Source: Thalassorhabdomicrobium marinisediminis
GTDB taxonomy: Bacteria; Pseudomonadota; Alphaproteobacteria; Rhodobacterales; Rhodobacteraceae
Assembly: GCF_003072065.1 (NCBI RefSeq)
Contig: NZ_QCYG01000011.1
Coordinates: forward strand, 62,001 to 126,000
Length of the DNA stretch: 64,000 bases
Direction: 5' to 3'
The notes under the pieces are model-generated. The model worked only from the letters and a program-made list of their open reading frames with translations, was not told the DNA's origin and did not search any database. Each line of letters begins with the position of its first letter. The stretch's first letter is position 1. A program made the translations under genes and the position numbers. This document shows, piece after piece, positions 17,015-26,217 of the stretch.

Positions 17015-17596
17015 ATGACCAACACGCTCAAGATCATCACCACCTCGACCCGCCCGGGCCGCGTGGGCCCCACCGTTTCAGACTGGGTGGCACGGGTCGC
17101 GCGGGACGTGGATGTTATCACCGCCGAACCGGTGGATCTGGCGGACATGGAGCTGCCGTTGCTGGATGAGGCGCAGCACCCGGCCAAGCAGCAATACGAA
17201 CACGCGCACACAAAACGCTGGAGCGCGCAGATCGCCGGGGCCGATGCCGCGATTTTCGTTCTGCCGGAATACGACTATTTCGCGCCCGCCAGCTTCGTCA
17301 ACGCCGTGCAATGCCTGATGCTGGAATGGAAATACCTGCCCGTGGGTGTGGTCTGTTACGGCGGTGTCTCGGGCGGGCTGCGCTCTGCGCAGGAGGCCCG
17401 CCAGCTTCTTGGAAACGTGGGCGCCTATGCGATCCCGCAGACCGTGCCCGTGCCCTTTGTCGCCAATGCCATCGGCGCGGATGGCGCCCTTGAGACCAAC
17501 GACAAGATGGACCTGGGCCTTGCGGGGATGATCAAGGAACTTGCCAAACTGGCCGAGGTGATGAAACCTTTGCGCAGCGGGATCGAAGCGGGCTAG
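17015..17596 (+). CDS. NADPH-dependent FMN reductase family protein
   Basis: 193 residues. The flavodoxin-like fold is recognisable from the N-terminal phosphate-binding loop TTSTRPGRVGPTVSDWV and the middle segment FVLPEYDYFAPASFVNAVQCL...WKYLPVGVVCYGGVSGGLRSAQ, both typical of SsuE/ChrR-like NAD(P)H:FMN reductases. It would reduce flavin or quinone substrates in the cytosol. AAAAAGGAAA precedes the start. It is divergent from hemN. The physiological substrate is not evident. Confidence 0.85.
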   Translation: MTNTLKIITTSTRPGRVGPTVSDWVARVARDVDVITAEPVDLADMELPLLDEAQHPAKQQYEHAHTKRWSAQIAGADAAIFVLPEYDYFAPASFVNAVQCLMLEWKYLPVGVVCYGGVSGGLRSAQEARQLLGNVGAYAIPQTVPVPFVANAIGADGALETNDKMDLGLAGMIKELAKLAEVMKPLRSGIEAG

Positions 17597-17659
17597 GCCC
17601 GCCGCACAGGCCCGGCCCATCTTCGGCGCAGGACGCCCCAAACTTCCGGAGCCTTCCCC

Positions 17660-18331
17660 ATGAGCTTTCTGTCGGTCACCTCGGTTCCCGTTCTATCGTG
17701 GAGTTCGCCGCGAGCCTTCACCCTCACCCCGCCTCTGGCTTCGGTGGTCTATCTCATTTTAGGGCTGGTGATCTTCGGGCTGGGCGAAGCACTGCTGGTG
17801 ACGGCAGGCGTCGGGGTCAGCCCCTGGACCCTGTTCGCCGAAGGGGTGACCCATGTGACAGGCTGGAGCCTTGGGTTCGCGACCTTCATCATCAGCGCCG
17901 CCGTGCTGGCGCTTTGGGTGCCGTTGAAGCAGACGCCGGGGTTGGGCACGATCCTGAACGCCATCGTCGTGGCGCTGGTGTTGGAGTTCATGTTGCCGGT
18001 CCTGCCCACATTCGAGACCTATGCCGCCAACGCGCTGCTGGCGCTTTGCGGGGTCTTCGTCACCGGCTTTGGCGGGGCGATCTATCTGGTCGCCAACCTT
18101 GGACCCGGGCCCCGCGACGGGCTGATGACCGGCTTGCAGCGCCTGACGGGGCAACCCATCGCGCTTGTGCGGATGGGGATCGAACTGTCCGTCGTCGTCA
18201 TCGGCTGGGCGCTGGGGGGCACGCTGGGGCTTGGCACGGTGCTTTTCGCCATCGGGATCGGCCCGGCCATGGCGATCGGGATGCAGATCCTGCAGGCCGT
18301 CGGGAACCGCCAGCGCCGCGCCCGGCACTGA
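17660..18331 (+). CDS. YczE/YitT-like integral membrane protein
   Basis: 223 residues with five to six hydrophobic segments. The conserved YczE-type features are the early GLVIFGLGEALLVTAGVGVSPWTLFAEG and the central LVANLGPGPRDGLMTGLQ, the latter being the diagnostic GPRDGLM motif. These proteins have unknown function and are often found near transporters or regulators. It ends at a strong bidirectional terminator. It may be cotranscribed with the FMN reductase gene (63 bp gap). Confidence 0.85.
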   Translation: MSFLSVTSVPVLSWSSPRAFTLTPPLASVVYLILGLVIFGLGEALLVTAGVGVSPWTLFAEGVTHVTGWSLGFATFIISAAVLALWVPLKQTPGLGTILNAIVVALVLEFMLPVLPTFETYAANALLALCGVFVTGFGGAIYLVANLGPGPRDGLMTGLQRLTGQPIALVRMGIELSVVVIGWALGGTLGLGTVLFAIGIGPAMAIGMQILQAVGNRQRRARH

Positions 18332-18345
18332 CCGCGCTTACCCCA

Positions 18346-18379
18346 CGAAAAAGGCCGCCGGACAACTCCGGCGGCCTTT
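18346..18379. terminator. Bidirectional Rho-independent terminator
   Basis: A perfect 10 bp stem GGCCGCCGGA with its complement and a four-base loop (18353-18376), preceded by AAAAA and followed by TTT. It separates the convergent YczE-like gene and the PQQ dehydrogenase gene. Confidence 0.85.
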
Positions 18380-18403
18380 GTGGTTCTCACCGCTGTGGCG
18401 CGA

Positions 18404-20926
18404 TCACTCTTCAGGCAAACGGTAAGCGATCACCGCATCGCCCAGCTTGGTGCCTACGTAGCCGTGCCCACCGGCCACGACGACCACATATTGCCGGCCA
18501 TCGCGCCCCAGATAGGTTGCGGGCGTGGACTGTCCGCCCGCAGGCAAGCGGGATTTCCACAGCACTTCGCCGTTGGAGAGGTCATAGCCGCGCACGTAGT
18601 AGTCCACCTGCCCCGACAGGAAGGCCACACCGCCGCCGGTGACGATCGGCCCGCCGATGCCCGGCACCCCGGTCTCAAGCGGAAGCGGGATCGGTGCCAT
18701 ATCCTCAACCGTGCCGTTGACGTGCTGATACACGGTCTCGCCGTTGGTGAGGTCAATCCCGGCCACAAAGCCCCACGGCGGCTGCTGGCAGGGCAGACCC
18801 AGCTTCGACATGAACGGACGCAGGACGGCCGCATAAGGCGTGCCGAAGTTTTCGTTCCCCATGGGATAGCCCGGTGCCGAGACGATGGAATCCAGCGTGT
18901 CGGGGCGCGGGTAGAGCGTTGAGGTGAAGCCCAGATAGACCGGCATGGCAAAGGCCACCTGTCGCGCCGGGTCAACGGCGACGCCGCCCCAGTTGAACAC
19001 GCCGAAGCTGCCCGGATGGGTCAAGGTGCCCTCAAGGCTGGGGGGCGTGTAGCGGCCTTCGTAGTTCAACCCTGCGAAGGCGATGCGGCACATCATCTGG
19101 TCCACCGGGGTCAACCCCCACATCTGCGCACCCGTCACATGGGGGGGCGCAAACGAGATTTCGGACACCGGCTGCGTTGGCGCGGGCCGCTCTCCGGGCA
19201 CTGCGTTCTGCGAGACCTCGATCTCGCTCACCGGCAGCACAGGTTCACCGGTTTCACGGTTCAGCACGAAAATCTCGCCCTGTTTGGTGGCCTGCACCAG
19301 TGCGGGCACGGTCTCGCCATCAATCGTTAGGTCCACAAGCGTCGGCTGGGCCGGCACGTCGTAGTCCCAGATGTCGTGGTTGACCGTCCGGAACACCCAT
19401 TCCAGCGCGCCCGTCTCCCCGTCGAGCGCCACGATGGACGCGGTGAACCGGTCGACATTCTCGCTCCGGTCGCCGCCATACTGGTCCGGCGAGCCGCTGC
19501 CGAAGGGCAGAAACACCAGATCCCGTTCAACGTCATAGCTGCCCGGGGCCCAGCTGTTGGGCACGTTCTGGGTGAAGGTTTCGCCCGGCTCGATGGGGCT
19601 TGTGTCGTCCGGATTGCCCGGATCGAAGTTCCATGTCAGCCGTCCGGTGCGGATGTCATAGGCGCGCACGGCGCCCGAGGGCAGCGCGTCGGACAGGTTG
19701 TCGTTGACCGACCCGCCGACGACCAGAACGTCACCCGCGATGGTTGGGGGCGAGGTCGAATAGAACGCCGTGGGCGAGACGTTTGGCATCCCGATCCAGA
19801 GGTTGACCGTGCCGTCCGGGCCGCCAAAGCCCGGGCAGATCGTGCCGGTCTCGGCGCTGACCGCGATCAGGCGGGCATCGCGCGTCGGCAGGAAGATACG
19901 GCGCAGACAATCGGCGCGCATGGGTTCGGGCGTCTCGGGGGCCTGGTCAAGAATGATCGGGTTCGGGTCGCCTTCCTGTGCGGTGCCCGCGACGATGTTC
20001 TGGGCCACACCGGCGGCCTGCGTGGTGGCGCTTTCCATGCTGGCACGGATCAGCGCTTCGGCCTCTTGCTCAGTGGGTGCAGGTTCGTCCGAAACCTCCC
20101 ATCCCAGGTCGCTGCCGTCGTGATAGGTCAGCCCGCGACAGGTGGCATAGGTGGACAGGGCGGGCGTGAGTTCGATCAGCGTGGGCGAGAAGCGCCAGCG
20201 CTCTTCACCGGTGACCGGATCAAGGGCGATCACTTCGCTTTTCGGGGTGCACAGATACATCGTGTCATCGACGATCAGCGGCGTGGTCTGCAGCGCGGTG
20301 CCTGGCAGATTCACGTGCACATCCCCGGCGTTGTATTGCCAGGCGACTTCCAGATCGGCGATGTTCTCGGGCGTGATCTGCGCCAGCGGCGAATAGCGCT
20401 GCCCGGCGGCGGTGCGCCCGTAGGACGCCCATTCCCCATCAGCCACATCGGCGTCGGTCACCGGCGGCGTCGCGACCCGGTCGCTCGCCAATCGGCCTGC
20501 GGTGTCATAGGGCTGCGTGACCATCGAGATGACCGCGACAACGGCGGCGACGGCAATGCTCGCCACCAGCACCATGCCCTCGGCCCCGTAGCCGCGGAAG
20601 CCTTCGGTGCCGTGGGTCAGACCGCGCGGAATCGGCGGCAACAACAACACCAGCCCCAGCAGGACCAGCAAGCCGCCACGGGGGGCAAGGCCCCACCAGT
20701 AAAGGCCAACCTCAAGCACGCCCCAGACCAGCGCGAACAGCACGGCCACGCCATAGACTGCAAGACCGGATTTGCGCCGGGCGAACATCAGCACCGCCGA
20801 GAGGACCAGCAGCGCGCCCAGCGCCACATAGCCCCAGGCGCCACCGAGCGAGATCAGCTCGACCCCGCCGACGGCGAGAACGCCCCCGAGCGCAAGAATT
20901 AGAATTGATAGTATGATGCGCAGCAT
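18404..20926 (-). CDS. gcd: Membrane-bound PQQ-dependent dehydrogenase (glucose/quinate/shikimate type)
   Basis: 840 residues from the ATG at 20926, which has AGGAGA upstream. The first 150 residues form five membrane helices. The rest is an eight-bladed PQQ propeller with the family start DGEWASYGRTAAGQRYSPLAQITPENIADLEVAWQY and later VAWQY/GNPDD, DVPAQPTLVDL and GNENFGTPYAA blocks. It oxidises a sugar or cyclic polyol in the periplasm and passes electrons to ubiquinone. Glucose is the commonest substrate, but quinate or shikimate cannot be excluded from sequence alone. No PQQ biosynthesis gene is in the window. Confidence 0.9.
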   Translation of the reverse strand: MLRIILSILILALGGVLAVGGVELISLGGAWGYVALGALLVLSAVLMFARRKSGLAVYGVAVLFALVWGVLEVGLYWWGLAPRGGLLVLLGLVLLLPPIPRGLTHGTEGFRGYGAEGMVLVASIAVAAVVAVISMVTQPYDTAGRLASDRVATPPVTDADVADGEWASYGRTAAGQRYSPLAQITPENIADLEVAWQYNAGDVHVNLPGTALQTTPLIVDDTMYLCTPKSEVIALDPVTGEERWRFSPTLIELTPALSTYATCRGLTYHDGSDLGWEVSDEPAPTEQEAEALIRASMESATTQAAGVAQNIVAGTAQEGDPNPIILDQAPETPEPMRADCLRRIFLPTRDARLIAVSAETGTICPGFGGPDGTVNLWIGMPNVSPTAFYSTSPPTIAGDVLVVGGSVNDNLSDALPSGAVRAYDIRTGRLTWNFDPGNPDDTSPIEPGETFTQNVPNSWAPGSYDVERDLVFLPFGSGSPDQYGGDRSENVDRFTASIVALDGETGALEWVFRTVNHDIWDYDVPAQPTLVDLTIDGETVPALVQATKQGEIFVLNRETGEPVLPVSEIEVSQNAVPGERPAPTQPVSEISFAPPHVTGAQMWGLTPVDQMMCRIAFAGLNYEGRYTPPSLEGTLTHPGSFGVFNWGGVAVDPARQVAFAMPVYLGFTSTLYPRPDTLDSIVSAPGYPMGNENFGTPYAAVLRPFMSKLGLPCQQPPWGFVAGIDLTNGETVYQHVNGTVEDMAPIPLPLETGVPGIGGPIVTGGGVAFLSGQVDYYVRGYDLSNGEVLWKSRLPAGGQSTPATYLGRDGRQYVVVVAGGHGYVGTKLGDAVIAYRLPEE

Positions 20927-21067
20927 GGGATTCTCCTGAAGGGCCACTCGTGATGTCTTCCCTGTGTATCACCCTGAACCGGTTATGCGACCCCGGTGGG
21001 GCGATCTTCGGATTAGACAGACGGGATATGCAGCGGGCGCAAGGCTAGCAGCGGTGGCGCACAAGGC

Positions 21068-21949
21068 CTACTTCGCCTGCCCCTCGCGGAAGATGATGAA
21101 CAGGCCGCTCGATACGATGATCGCGGCCCCGATCACCGTGGTCGCGTCCGGCACCGTGCCCCAGATCCACCAGCCCAGCAAAGTAGCCCAGACAAGGCCG
21201 GTGTATTCGAACTGCGCCACGATGGACGCCGCGCTGAAGCGGAAAGCCTGGGTAATCAAGGTCATCCCGGCGGTGCCGAAAAACGCGATGCCCAGGAACA
21301 ACCAGATGTCTTCGGCGCGGATCGGGGTCCAGAAGAACGGGCTGATCGCGCCGCTGATCAACGCCCCTGCCCCCACCAGATAAAGCATCATCGTCCAGCC
21401 GCTTTCCCCCGGATCAACCCAGCGCGCGCCGATCATCATCAGCGCGTAAAGCGCGGCCGTGCCCACCGGGAACAGCGCCACGACCTGAAAGACCTCGCCC
21501 CCCGGGCGGACGACGACCAGCACGCCGATAAACCCCACGCAGGCCGCGCCCCACCTGCGCCAGCCCACCTGTTCTTTAAGGAACAGGCTGGACAGGGCGA
21601 TGATGAAAATCGGTGCCGCGAAAATCAGCGTCGTCGCCTCGGCCAGACCCAGCGACCGCAGCCCGGTGAAAAACAGAATTGCCGCCCCGGTCCAGACCGC
21701 GCCACGCAGCAGGTGCGCCATGGGCTTGCGGGACTGCAGCGCCGGCCAGCCCCCCGCGAAATAGGCGATCAGAAGCGCGGGGATGAGGGCGATAGCGTTG
21801 CGCAAAAACAGGATCTGTACCGGCGCATAGCTGGTGGTGAGGGTCTTGGCGATGGCGTCATTGACGCTCAGACAAGCGATGCCGATGCACATGAGCAAGA
21901 CGCCCCGACCGGCGGAACGCGATGTCGCGATATTGGTTTGCGCGGTCAT
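21068..21949 (-). CDS. DMT-superfamily EamA transporter
   Basis: 293 residues from the ATG at 21949 with GGAGG at proper spacing; a GTG four codons earlier is the alternative. Ten hydrophobic segments in two EamA halves are visible. The first half contains LMCIGIACLSVNDAIAKTL and the second begins near GAACVGFIGVLVVVRPGG, the conserved internal-repeat feature. Such proteins usually export metabolites such as amino acids. No substrate can be named. It sits between the PQQ dehydrogenase and lacI, on the same strand as both. Confidence 0.88.
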   Translation of the reverse strand: MTAQTNIATSRSAGRGVLLMCIGIACLSVNDAIAKTLTTSYAPVQILFLRNAIALIPALLIAYFAGGWPALQSRKPMAHLLRGAVWTGAAILFFTGLRSLGLAEATTLIFAAPIFIIALSSLFLKEQVGWRRWGAACVGFIGVLVVVRPGGEVFQVVALFPVGTAALYALMMIGARWVDPGESGWTMMLYLVGAGALISGAISPFFWTPIRAEDIWLFLGIAFFGTAGMTLITQAFRFSAASIVAQFEYTGLVWATLLGWWIWGTVPDATTVIGAAIIVSSGLFIIFREGQAK

Positions 21950-22004
21950 GAAGTCCTCCACCCCCGGTTGAACCAGAAAGGCCGCCGCCGGGCAAGCCGC
22001 ACCC

Positions 22005-23006
22005 TCACCCCGTCACAGCGCGGGTCGAGGACCGCTCGATCAGGGTCGGCGCGATGGGCGGGTCCGTGAGGTCCAACGCGGATGGCGCGCTGTCGGCCCC
22101 GGTCATCCGCTCGATTAGATACCGGGTCGCTGCCCGGCCCATCTTGTTGCGCGGCTGGTGGATCGTGGTCAGGGATGGCACAAAATGATCGGCAAAATCA
22201 ATGTCGTCGAAGCCCATGACCGAGACATCGCGGGGAACGTGGACCCCCAGATGTGCGCATTGCGACATGAAGCCCAGTGCGCATTCATCGGACGCACAGA
22301 ACACTGCCGTGGGGCGGGTGTGCAGCGCCGCCCAGTCCCGCGCCGCCTGCGCCCCCGCCGCAAGGGTGAAATCAGCGTCGAACACCAGCGGATCGAAGCC
22401 CCGCTCGGCCGCTGCATCCAGAAACGCGCGGCGGCGGGTCTCGGCCAGAACGTTGCCGGCCGGGCCGCTCACATGGGCGATGGCGCGATGCCCGAGGTCA
22501 AGAAGATGCGCGACCGCAAGCTGGGTTGCCGCGCGGTTGTCGATCCCCAAACGGGGCGCATCGTAGGCGTCATTCCATTCACTGACCTGCACCAGCGGCA
22601 CCTGCCAGCCGTTCACCACCTCGGCAGGCAGGCTCCCGTCAAGCAGGATGATCCCGTCCGCGCGCCCGTCATGCCCTAATGAAACCAGCCGGTCCCCCTC
22701 AATCCGGCTGTCGGAGATCTGCACCGTCAGCCCGGCCTTGCTTGCCTCGTCCTGAACGGCGGCGAAAATCTGGCTGAAGAAGGTGTTGGACAGGTTCGGC
22801 GCAAGGATCAGGATCGAACGGGACCGTCTTTGCCGAAGATCGCGGGCGGCGGCGTTTATCCGATAGCCGGTCTGTTTCACCGCCTCCATGACCTTTTCAC
22901 GGGTCGCGGGCCCGACGCTTTCGGGCGTGGACAGCGCGCGGCTGACCGTGGCTGTCGATACGCCCGCCAATGTGGCGACGTCTTTGATCCGTATGCGCTT
23001 GGACAT
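22005..23006 (-). CDS. LacI-family repressor of the sugar/polyol cluster
   Basis: 333 residues. The N-terminal HTH RIKDVATLAGVSTATVSRALSTPE with hinge helix (about residues 4-60) is classical LacI. The periplasmic-binding-protein-like effector domain runs to the end, with RSILILAPNLSNTFFSQIFAAVQ at its start. It is divergent from the isomerase/dehydrogenase/ABC operon, and two near-palindromic operators lie in the 172 bp between them. The protein therefore most likely represses both directions until a sugar or polyol, the substrate of the ABC importer, binds. Confidence 0.93.
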   Translation of the reverse strand: MSKRIRIKDVATLAGVSTATVSRALSTPESVGPATREKVMEAVKQTGYRINAAARDLRQRRSRSILILAPNLSNTFFSQIFAAVQDEASKAGLTVQISDSRIEGDRLVSLGHDGRADGIILLDGSLPAEVVNGWQVPLVQVSEWNDAYDAPRLGIDNRAATQLAVAHLLDLGHRAIAHVSGPAGNVLAETRRRAFLDAAAERGFDPLVFDADFTLAAGAQAARDWAALHTRPTAVFCASDECALGFMSQCAHLGVHVPRDVSVMGFDDIDFADHFVPSLTTIHQPRNKMGRAATRYLIERMTGADSAPSALDLTDPPIAPTLIERSSTRAVTG

Positions 23007-23031
23007 TCAGGCTCCTGCGTTCGCCCAGCTT

Positions 23032-23045
23032 TGTAATCGATTTCA
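23032..23045. promoter_or_regulatory. LacI operator, copy 1
   Basis: TGTAATCGATTTCA, a near-palindrome of the form TGNAATCGATTNCA with the central CG typical of LacI-family sites. It lies 26 bp upstream of the lacI start. Confidence 0.75.
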
Positions 23046-23074
23046 TTTTGATTGCAATCGCGATCCGAATCGGA

Positions 23075-23088
23075 TGTAATCGATTTCA
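23075..23088. promoter_or_regulatory. LacI operator, copy 2
   Basis: Identical 14-base copy of the site at 23032-23045, 43 bp (four helical turns) further on and 91 bp before the first structural gene. The spacing puts both operators on the same face of the DNA. Confidence 0.75.
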
Positions 23089-23178
23089 TAAGGTGTCGAA
23101 CCGCGCGGTGGGGACCGCGGGACGGGCGACGTCGGCAAGCGTTTCGGCGTCCGCAGGGGCGCACGAGTGGGAGGTTCT

Positions 23179-24237
23179 ATGAAGACGATCAAGGGTCCGG
23201 CCCTGTTTCTGGCACAGTTCGCGTCGGACGAAACGCCGTTCAACGATTGGGACTCGATCACGAAGTGGGCTGCTGACTGCGGCTATGTCGGGGTGCAAGT
23301 GCCCAGTTGGGACGCGCGGTTTCTTGATCTTGAGACCGCCGCCACCTCGCGCGATTATTGCGACAGCTTCAAGGGCCGCGCCGCCGAAAACGGCATCACG
23401 GTAACCGAATTGTCCGCCCATCTTCAGGGCCAGCTTGTCGCCGTGCATCCGGCTTATGATGTGGCTTTTGACGGGTTTGCTGCCCCTTCGGTGCACGGCA
23501 ACCCCAAGGCACGGCAGGAGTGGGCGGTGCGTCAGGTCAAACTCGCGCTCGATGCGTCGCGCAATCTGGGGCTTTCGGCGCTGGGGGCGTTTTCCGGCGC
23601 GCTGGCTTGGCCCTATGTCTATCCTTGGCCCCAGCGCCCTGAAGGGCTGGTCGAGATGGCGTTTGACGAACTCGCCACGCGCTGGCGTCCGATCCTTGAT
23701 CACGCGGAAGAGGCTGGCGTCGACATCTGCTATGAAATCCACCCGGGCGAGGACCTGCACGACGGGGCGAGCTTCGAGATGTTTCTCGACCGCGTGGACC
23801 AGCACGCGCGCGCCAAAATGCTTTACGACCCTTCGCACTACGTCCTGCAATGCCTTGATTACATTGCAAACCTTGACGACTACGCCGAGCGGATCGGCAT
23901 GTTCCACGTCAAGGATGCCGAGTTCAACCCCACGGGCAAACAGGGCGTCTATGGCGGCTTTCAGCCTTGGGCGCAGCGCGCCGGACGGTTCCGCAGCCTG
24001 GGCGACGGTCAAGTGGACTTCAAGGCGGTGTTCTCGAAGCTCACGACCATGGGGTTTGACGGTTGGGCCGTCGTGGAATGGGAATGCGCGATGAAGCACC
24101 CCGAGGACGGGGCCCGCGAGGGCGCGCAGTTCGTCCGGGATCACATCATCCGCGTGACCGACCGCGCTTTCGACGATTTCGCAGATGGCGGGGCGGACGA
24201 TGCCGCCAACCGCAAAATGCTTGGATTGGAGCGATAG
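23179..24237 (+). CDS. Sugar phosphate isomerase/epimerase (xylose isomerase-like TIM barrel)
   Basis: 352 residues from the ATG at 23179 with GGGAGG upstream; a GTG at 23167 is less likely. It is an AP-endonuclease-2-like TIM barrel, with acidic metal ligands suggested by DICYEIHPGEDLHDG, MLYDPSHYVLQ, FHVKDAEF and WAVVEWECAM. Members interconvert sugars or keto-inositols. It is the first gene of the LacI-controlled operon and is followed after 1 bp by an oxidoreductase of the MocA type, a pairing typical of inositol or rare-sugar catabolism. The exact substrate is unknown. Confidence 0.88.
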   Translation: MKTIKGPALFLAQFASDETPFNDWDSITKWAADCGYVGVQVPSWDARFLDLETAATSRDYCDSFKGRAAENGITVTELSAHLQGQLVAVHPAYDVAFDGFAAPSVHGNPKARQEWAVRQVKLALDASRNLGLSALGAFSGALAWPYVYPWPQRPEGLVEMAFDELATRWRPILDHAEEAGVDICYEIHPGEDLHDGASFEMFLDRVDQHARAKMLYDPSHYVLQCLDYIANLDDYAERIGMFHVKDAEFNPTGKQGVYGGFQPWAQRAGRFRSLGDGQVDFKAVFSKLTTMGFDGWAVVEWECAMKHPEDGAREGAQFVRDHIIRVTDRAFDDFADGGADDAANRKMLGLER

Positions 24238-24238
24238 G

Positions 24239-25369
24239 ATGGCACAGGCTCCGATCAGATTGGGCATGGTGGGCGGCGGCAGCGATGCCTTCATCGGCGG
24301 TGTTCACCGCATGGCCGCGCGGCTTGACGGACACTATACCCTCCTTGCGGGTGCGCTGAGTTCGACCCCGGCCAAGGCACAGGCCAGCGCCGATGCGCTG
24401 GGGCTGGCACGCTCCTACGGGTCGTTCCACGAGATGGCCGAAGCCGAAGGCGCGCGCGACGATGGGATTGAGGCCGTTTCTATCGTGACGCCGAACCACG
24501 TCCACGCCGACGCCGCCATCGCCTTTCTCGAGCGTGGCATTCACGTGATCTGCGACAAGCCTCTCACCTCGACCATGGAAGACGCCCAACGACTGTCCGA
24601 TGCGGTACGCGCCTCGGACGCGCTGTTCATGTTGACGCACAATTACACCGGCTATCCGATGATCCGGCAGGCGAAAGAGATGGTTGCCGCCGGCGATCTG
24701 GGCCACCTGCGGCTGGTGAACGTCGAATATGCGCAGGACTGGATGACCGGCCCGGCGGACAGCAAACAGGCCGAGTGGCGCATCGATCCGGCACGGTCAG
24801 GGGCCGGCGGGGCCATTGGCGACATCGGAACCCATGCTTACAACCTGGCCTGTTTCGTCTCCGGTCTGACGTTGGACCGGCTCGCCGCGGACCTCGACGC
24901 CTTCGGCAGCGGGCGCACGCTGGACGACAACGCCCACGTGATGCTGCGCTGGAAAGGCGGCGCGAAGGGCATGCTGTGGTGCAGTCAGGTGGCCCCGGGC
25001 AACGAGAACACGCTTCGACTGCGGATCTATGGCGACAAGGGCGGGCTGGAGTGGTCACAGGAAGACCCCAACGTGCTGTGGTTCACCCCGCTGAACGAGC
25101 CCAAACGCATGCTCACCCGCAACGGCGCTGGCGCGACCGGCGGCAACACCAATGCCAGCCGCATCCCCGGCGGTCACCCCGAAGGCTACCTTGAAGCCTT
25201 CGCCACGCTCTATTCCGACACGGCGCGGGCGATCCACGCGCACCGCAGCGGCGCCCCTGCCCCGTCCGATCTGCTGGTCCCGACATTGGACGACGGGCTG
25301 GACGGCATGCGGTTCATCGCCGCTTGCGTGGCCTCCTCGGACCGTGACAGCGCCTGGGTGACACCATGA
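24239..25369 (+). CDS. Gfo/Idh/MocA-family NAD(P)-dependent oxidoreductase
   Basis: 376 residues from the ATG at 24239, with an in-frame but unlikely start at 24185. The Rossmann loop LGMVGGGSDAFIGGVH lies at residues 8-23. The conserved EKP-like motif appears as CDKPLTSTMEDA, and the catalytic-domain GGAIGDIGTHAYNLACFVSG contains the D/H pair used in proton transfer. It would oxidise a sugar or inositol-type substrate to a ketone using NAD(P)+, working with the two isomerases of the operon. It overlaps the next gene by 4 bp. Confidence 0.92.
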   Translation: MAQAPIRLGMVGGGSDAFIGGVHRMAARLDGHYTLLAGALSSTPAKAQASADALGLARSYGSFHEMAEAEGARDDGIEAVSIVTPNHVHADAAIAFLERGIHVICDKPLTSTMEDAQRLSDAVRASDALFMLTHNYTGYPMIRQAKEMVAAGDLGHLRLVNVEYAQDWMTGPADSKQAEWRIDPARSGAGGAIGDIGTHAYNLACFVSGLTLDRLAADLDAFGSGRTLDDNAHVMLRWKGGAKGMLWCSQVAPGNENTLRLRIYGDKGGLEWSQEDPNVLWFTPLNEPKRMLTRNGAGATGGNTNASRIPGGHPEGYLEAFATLYSDTARAIHAHRSGAPAPSDLLVPTLDDGLDGMRFIAACVASSDRDSAWVTP

Positions 25370-26217
25370 AACTCGGCATCAATCTGCTCTGTCTGGGCGG
25401 CCATATCGACGACAGCCACATGCCGCAGCTCGAACGGATCGCGGACATCGGATACGATCACGTCGAGGTGCCGGTCATGCACGGCACGCCAGAGCATTAC
25501 GAACAGCTCGGGCGTCGGCTGGCAGACCTGGGTTTGGGCCGGGCGCAAACTTCGATCGTGCCTGATCCCGCCGCGAACCCGCTGTCGGACGATCCCGATG
25601 TGCGCCAACGCGGGCTTGCGCATCTGGCGTGGATTCAGGATTGCGCCGAGGCCTTGGGCTCGCAGACCGTGGGCGGCCCGTTCCATGCGCCGATCGGTGC
25701 GTTCACCGGACAGGGCCCGACCGAAGACGAGCTTGCCCGCGGGGCCGAGGCGCACCGCACCATGGCCGAGCGCGCGGCGCGGCATGGCTACACCTTGGCC
25801 CTTGAGCCGCTCAACCGGTTCGAGACCTATTTCCTCAACACCGCCGCACAGGCCCGCGCCTATGCCGACCGCGTGGATCATCCGGCCTTCGGCATCATGT
25901 ATGACACGTTCCACAGCCATATTGAGGAACAGGACCAGCACGCCGCAATCCAGCATCTGGGCGCAGCCATGCGGGTTCTGCACGTCTCAGAGAATGACCG
26001 CGGCGTGGTCGGGCGCGGGCAGATCGACTTTGCCGGCATCCTGAAAACCGTGCGCGACACGGGTTTTGACGGGCCAATTGTAGTTGAGGCGTTCGGCGCG
26101 GGCGTGCCCGAATTGGCCGCCGCCACACGGGTCTGGCGGCCGTTGTTTCCCGACGTCGAGACGCTGTTCCGCGAATCCCACGACACCATCCGCACCCTTT
26201 GGGAGGCCGCAGCATGA
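25366..26217 (+). CDS. Sugar phosphate isomerase/epimerase, second TIM-barrel enzyme
   Basis: 283 residues, a smaller AP-endonuclease-2-like barrel of the D-psicose/tagatose 3-epimerase or IolE/hydroxypyruvate-isomerase type. Metal-binding side chains are likely in TLALEPLNRFETYFLNT (Glu), FGIMYDTFHSHIEE (Asp, His), VLHVSENDRGVVGRGQIDF, and IVVEAF (Glu). The SENDRG...GQIDF block is characteristic of ketose 3-epimerases. It is coupled by ATGA overlaps to the oxidoreductase before it and the ATPase gene after it. Confidence 0.88.
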   Translation: MKLGINLLCLGGHIDDSHMPQLERIADIGYDHVEVPVMHGTPEHYEQLGRRLADLGLGRAQTSIVPDPAANPLSDDPDVRQRGLAHLAWIQDCAEALGSQTVGGPFHAPIGAFTGQGPTEDELARGAEAHRTMAERAARHGYTLALEPLNRFETYFLNTAAQARAYADRVDHPAFGIMYDTFHSHIEEQDQHAAIQHLGAAMRVLHVSENDRGVVGRGQIDFAGILKTVRDTGFDGPIVVEAFGAGVPELAAATRVWRPLFPDVETLFRESHDTIRTLWEAAA

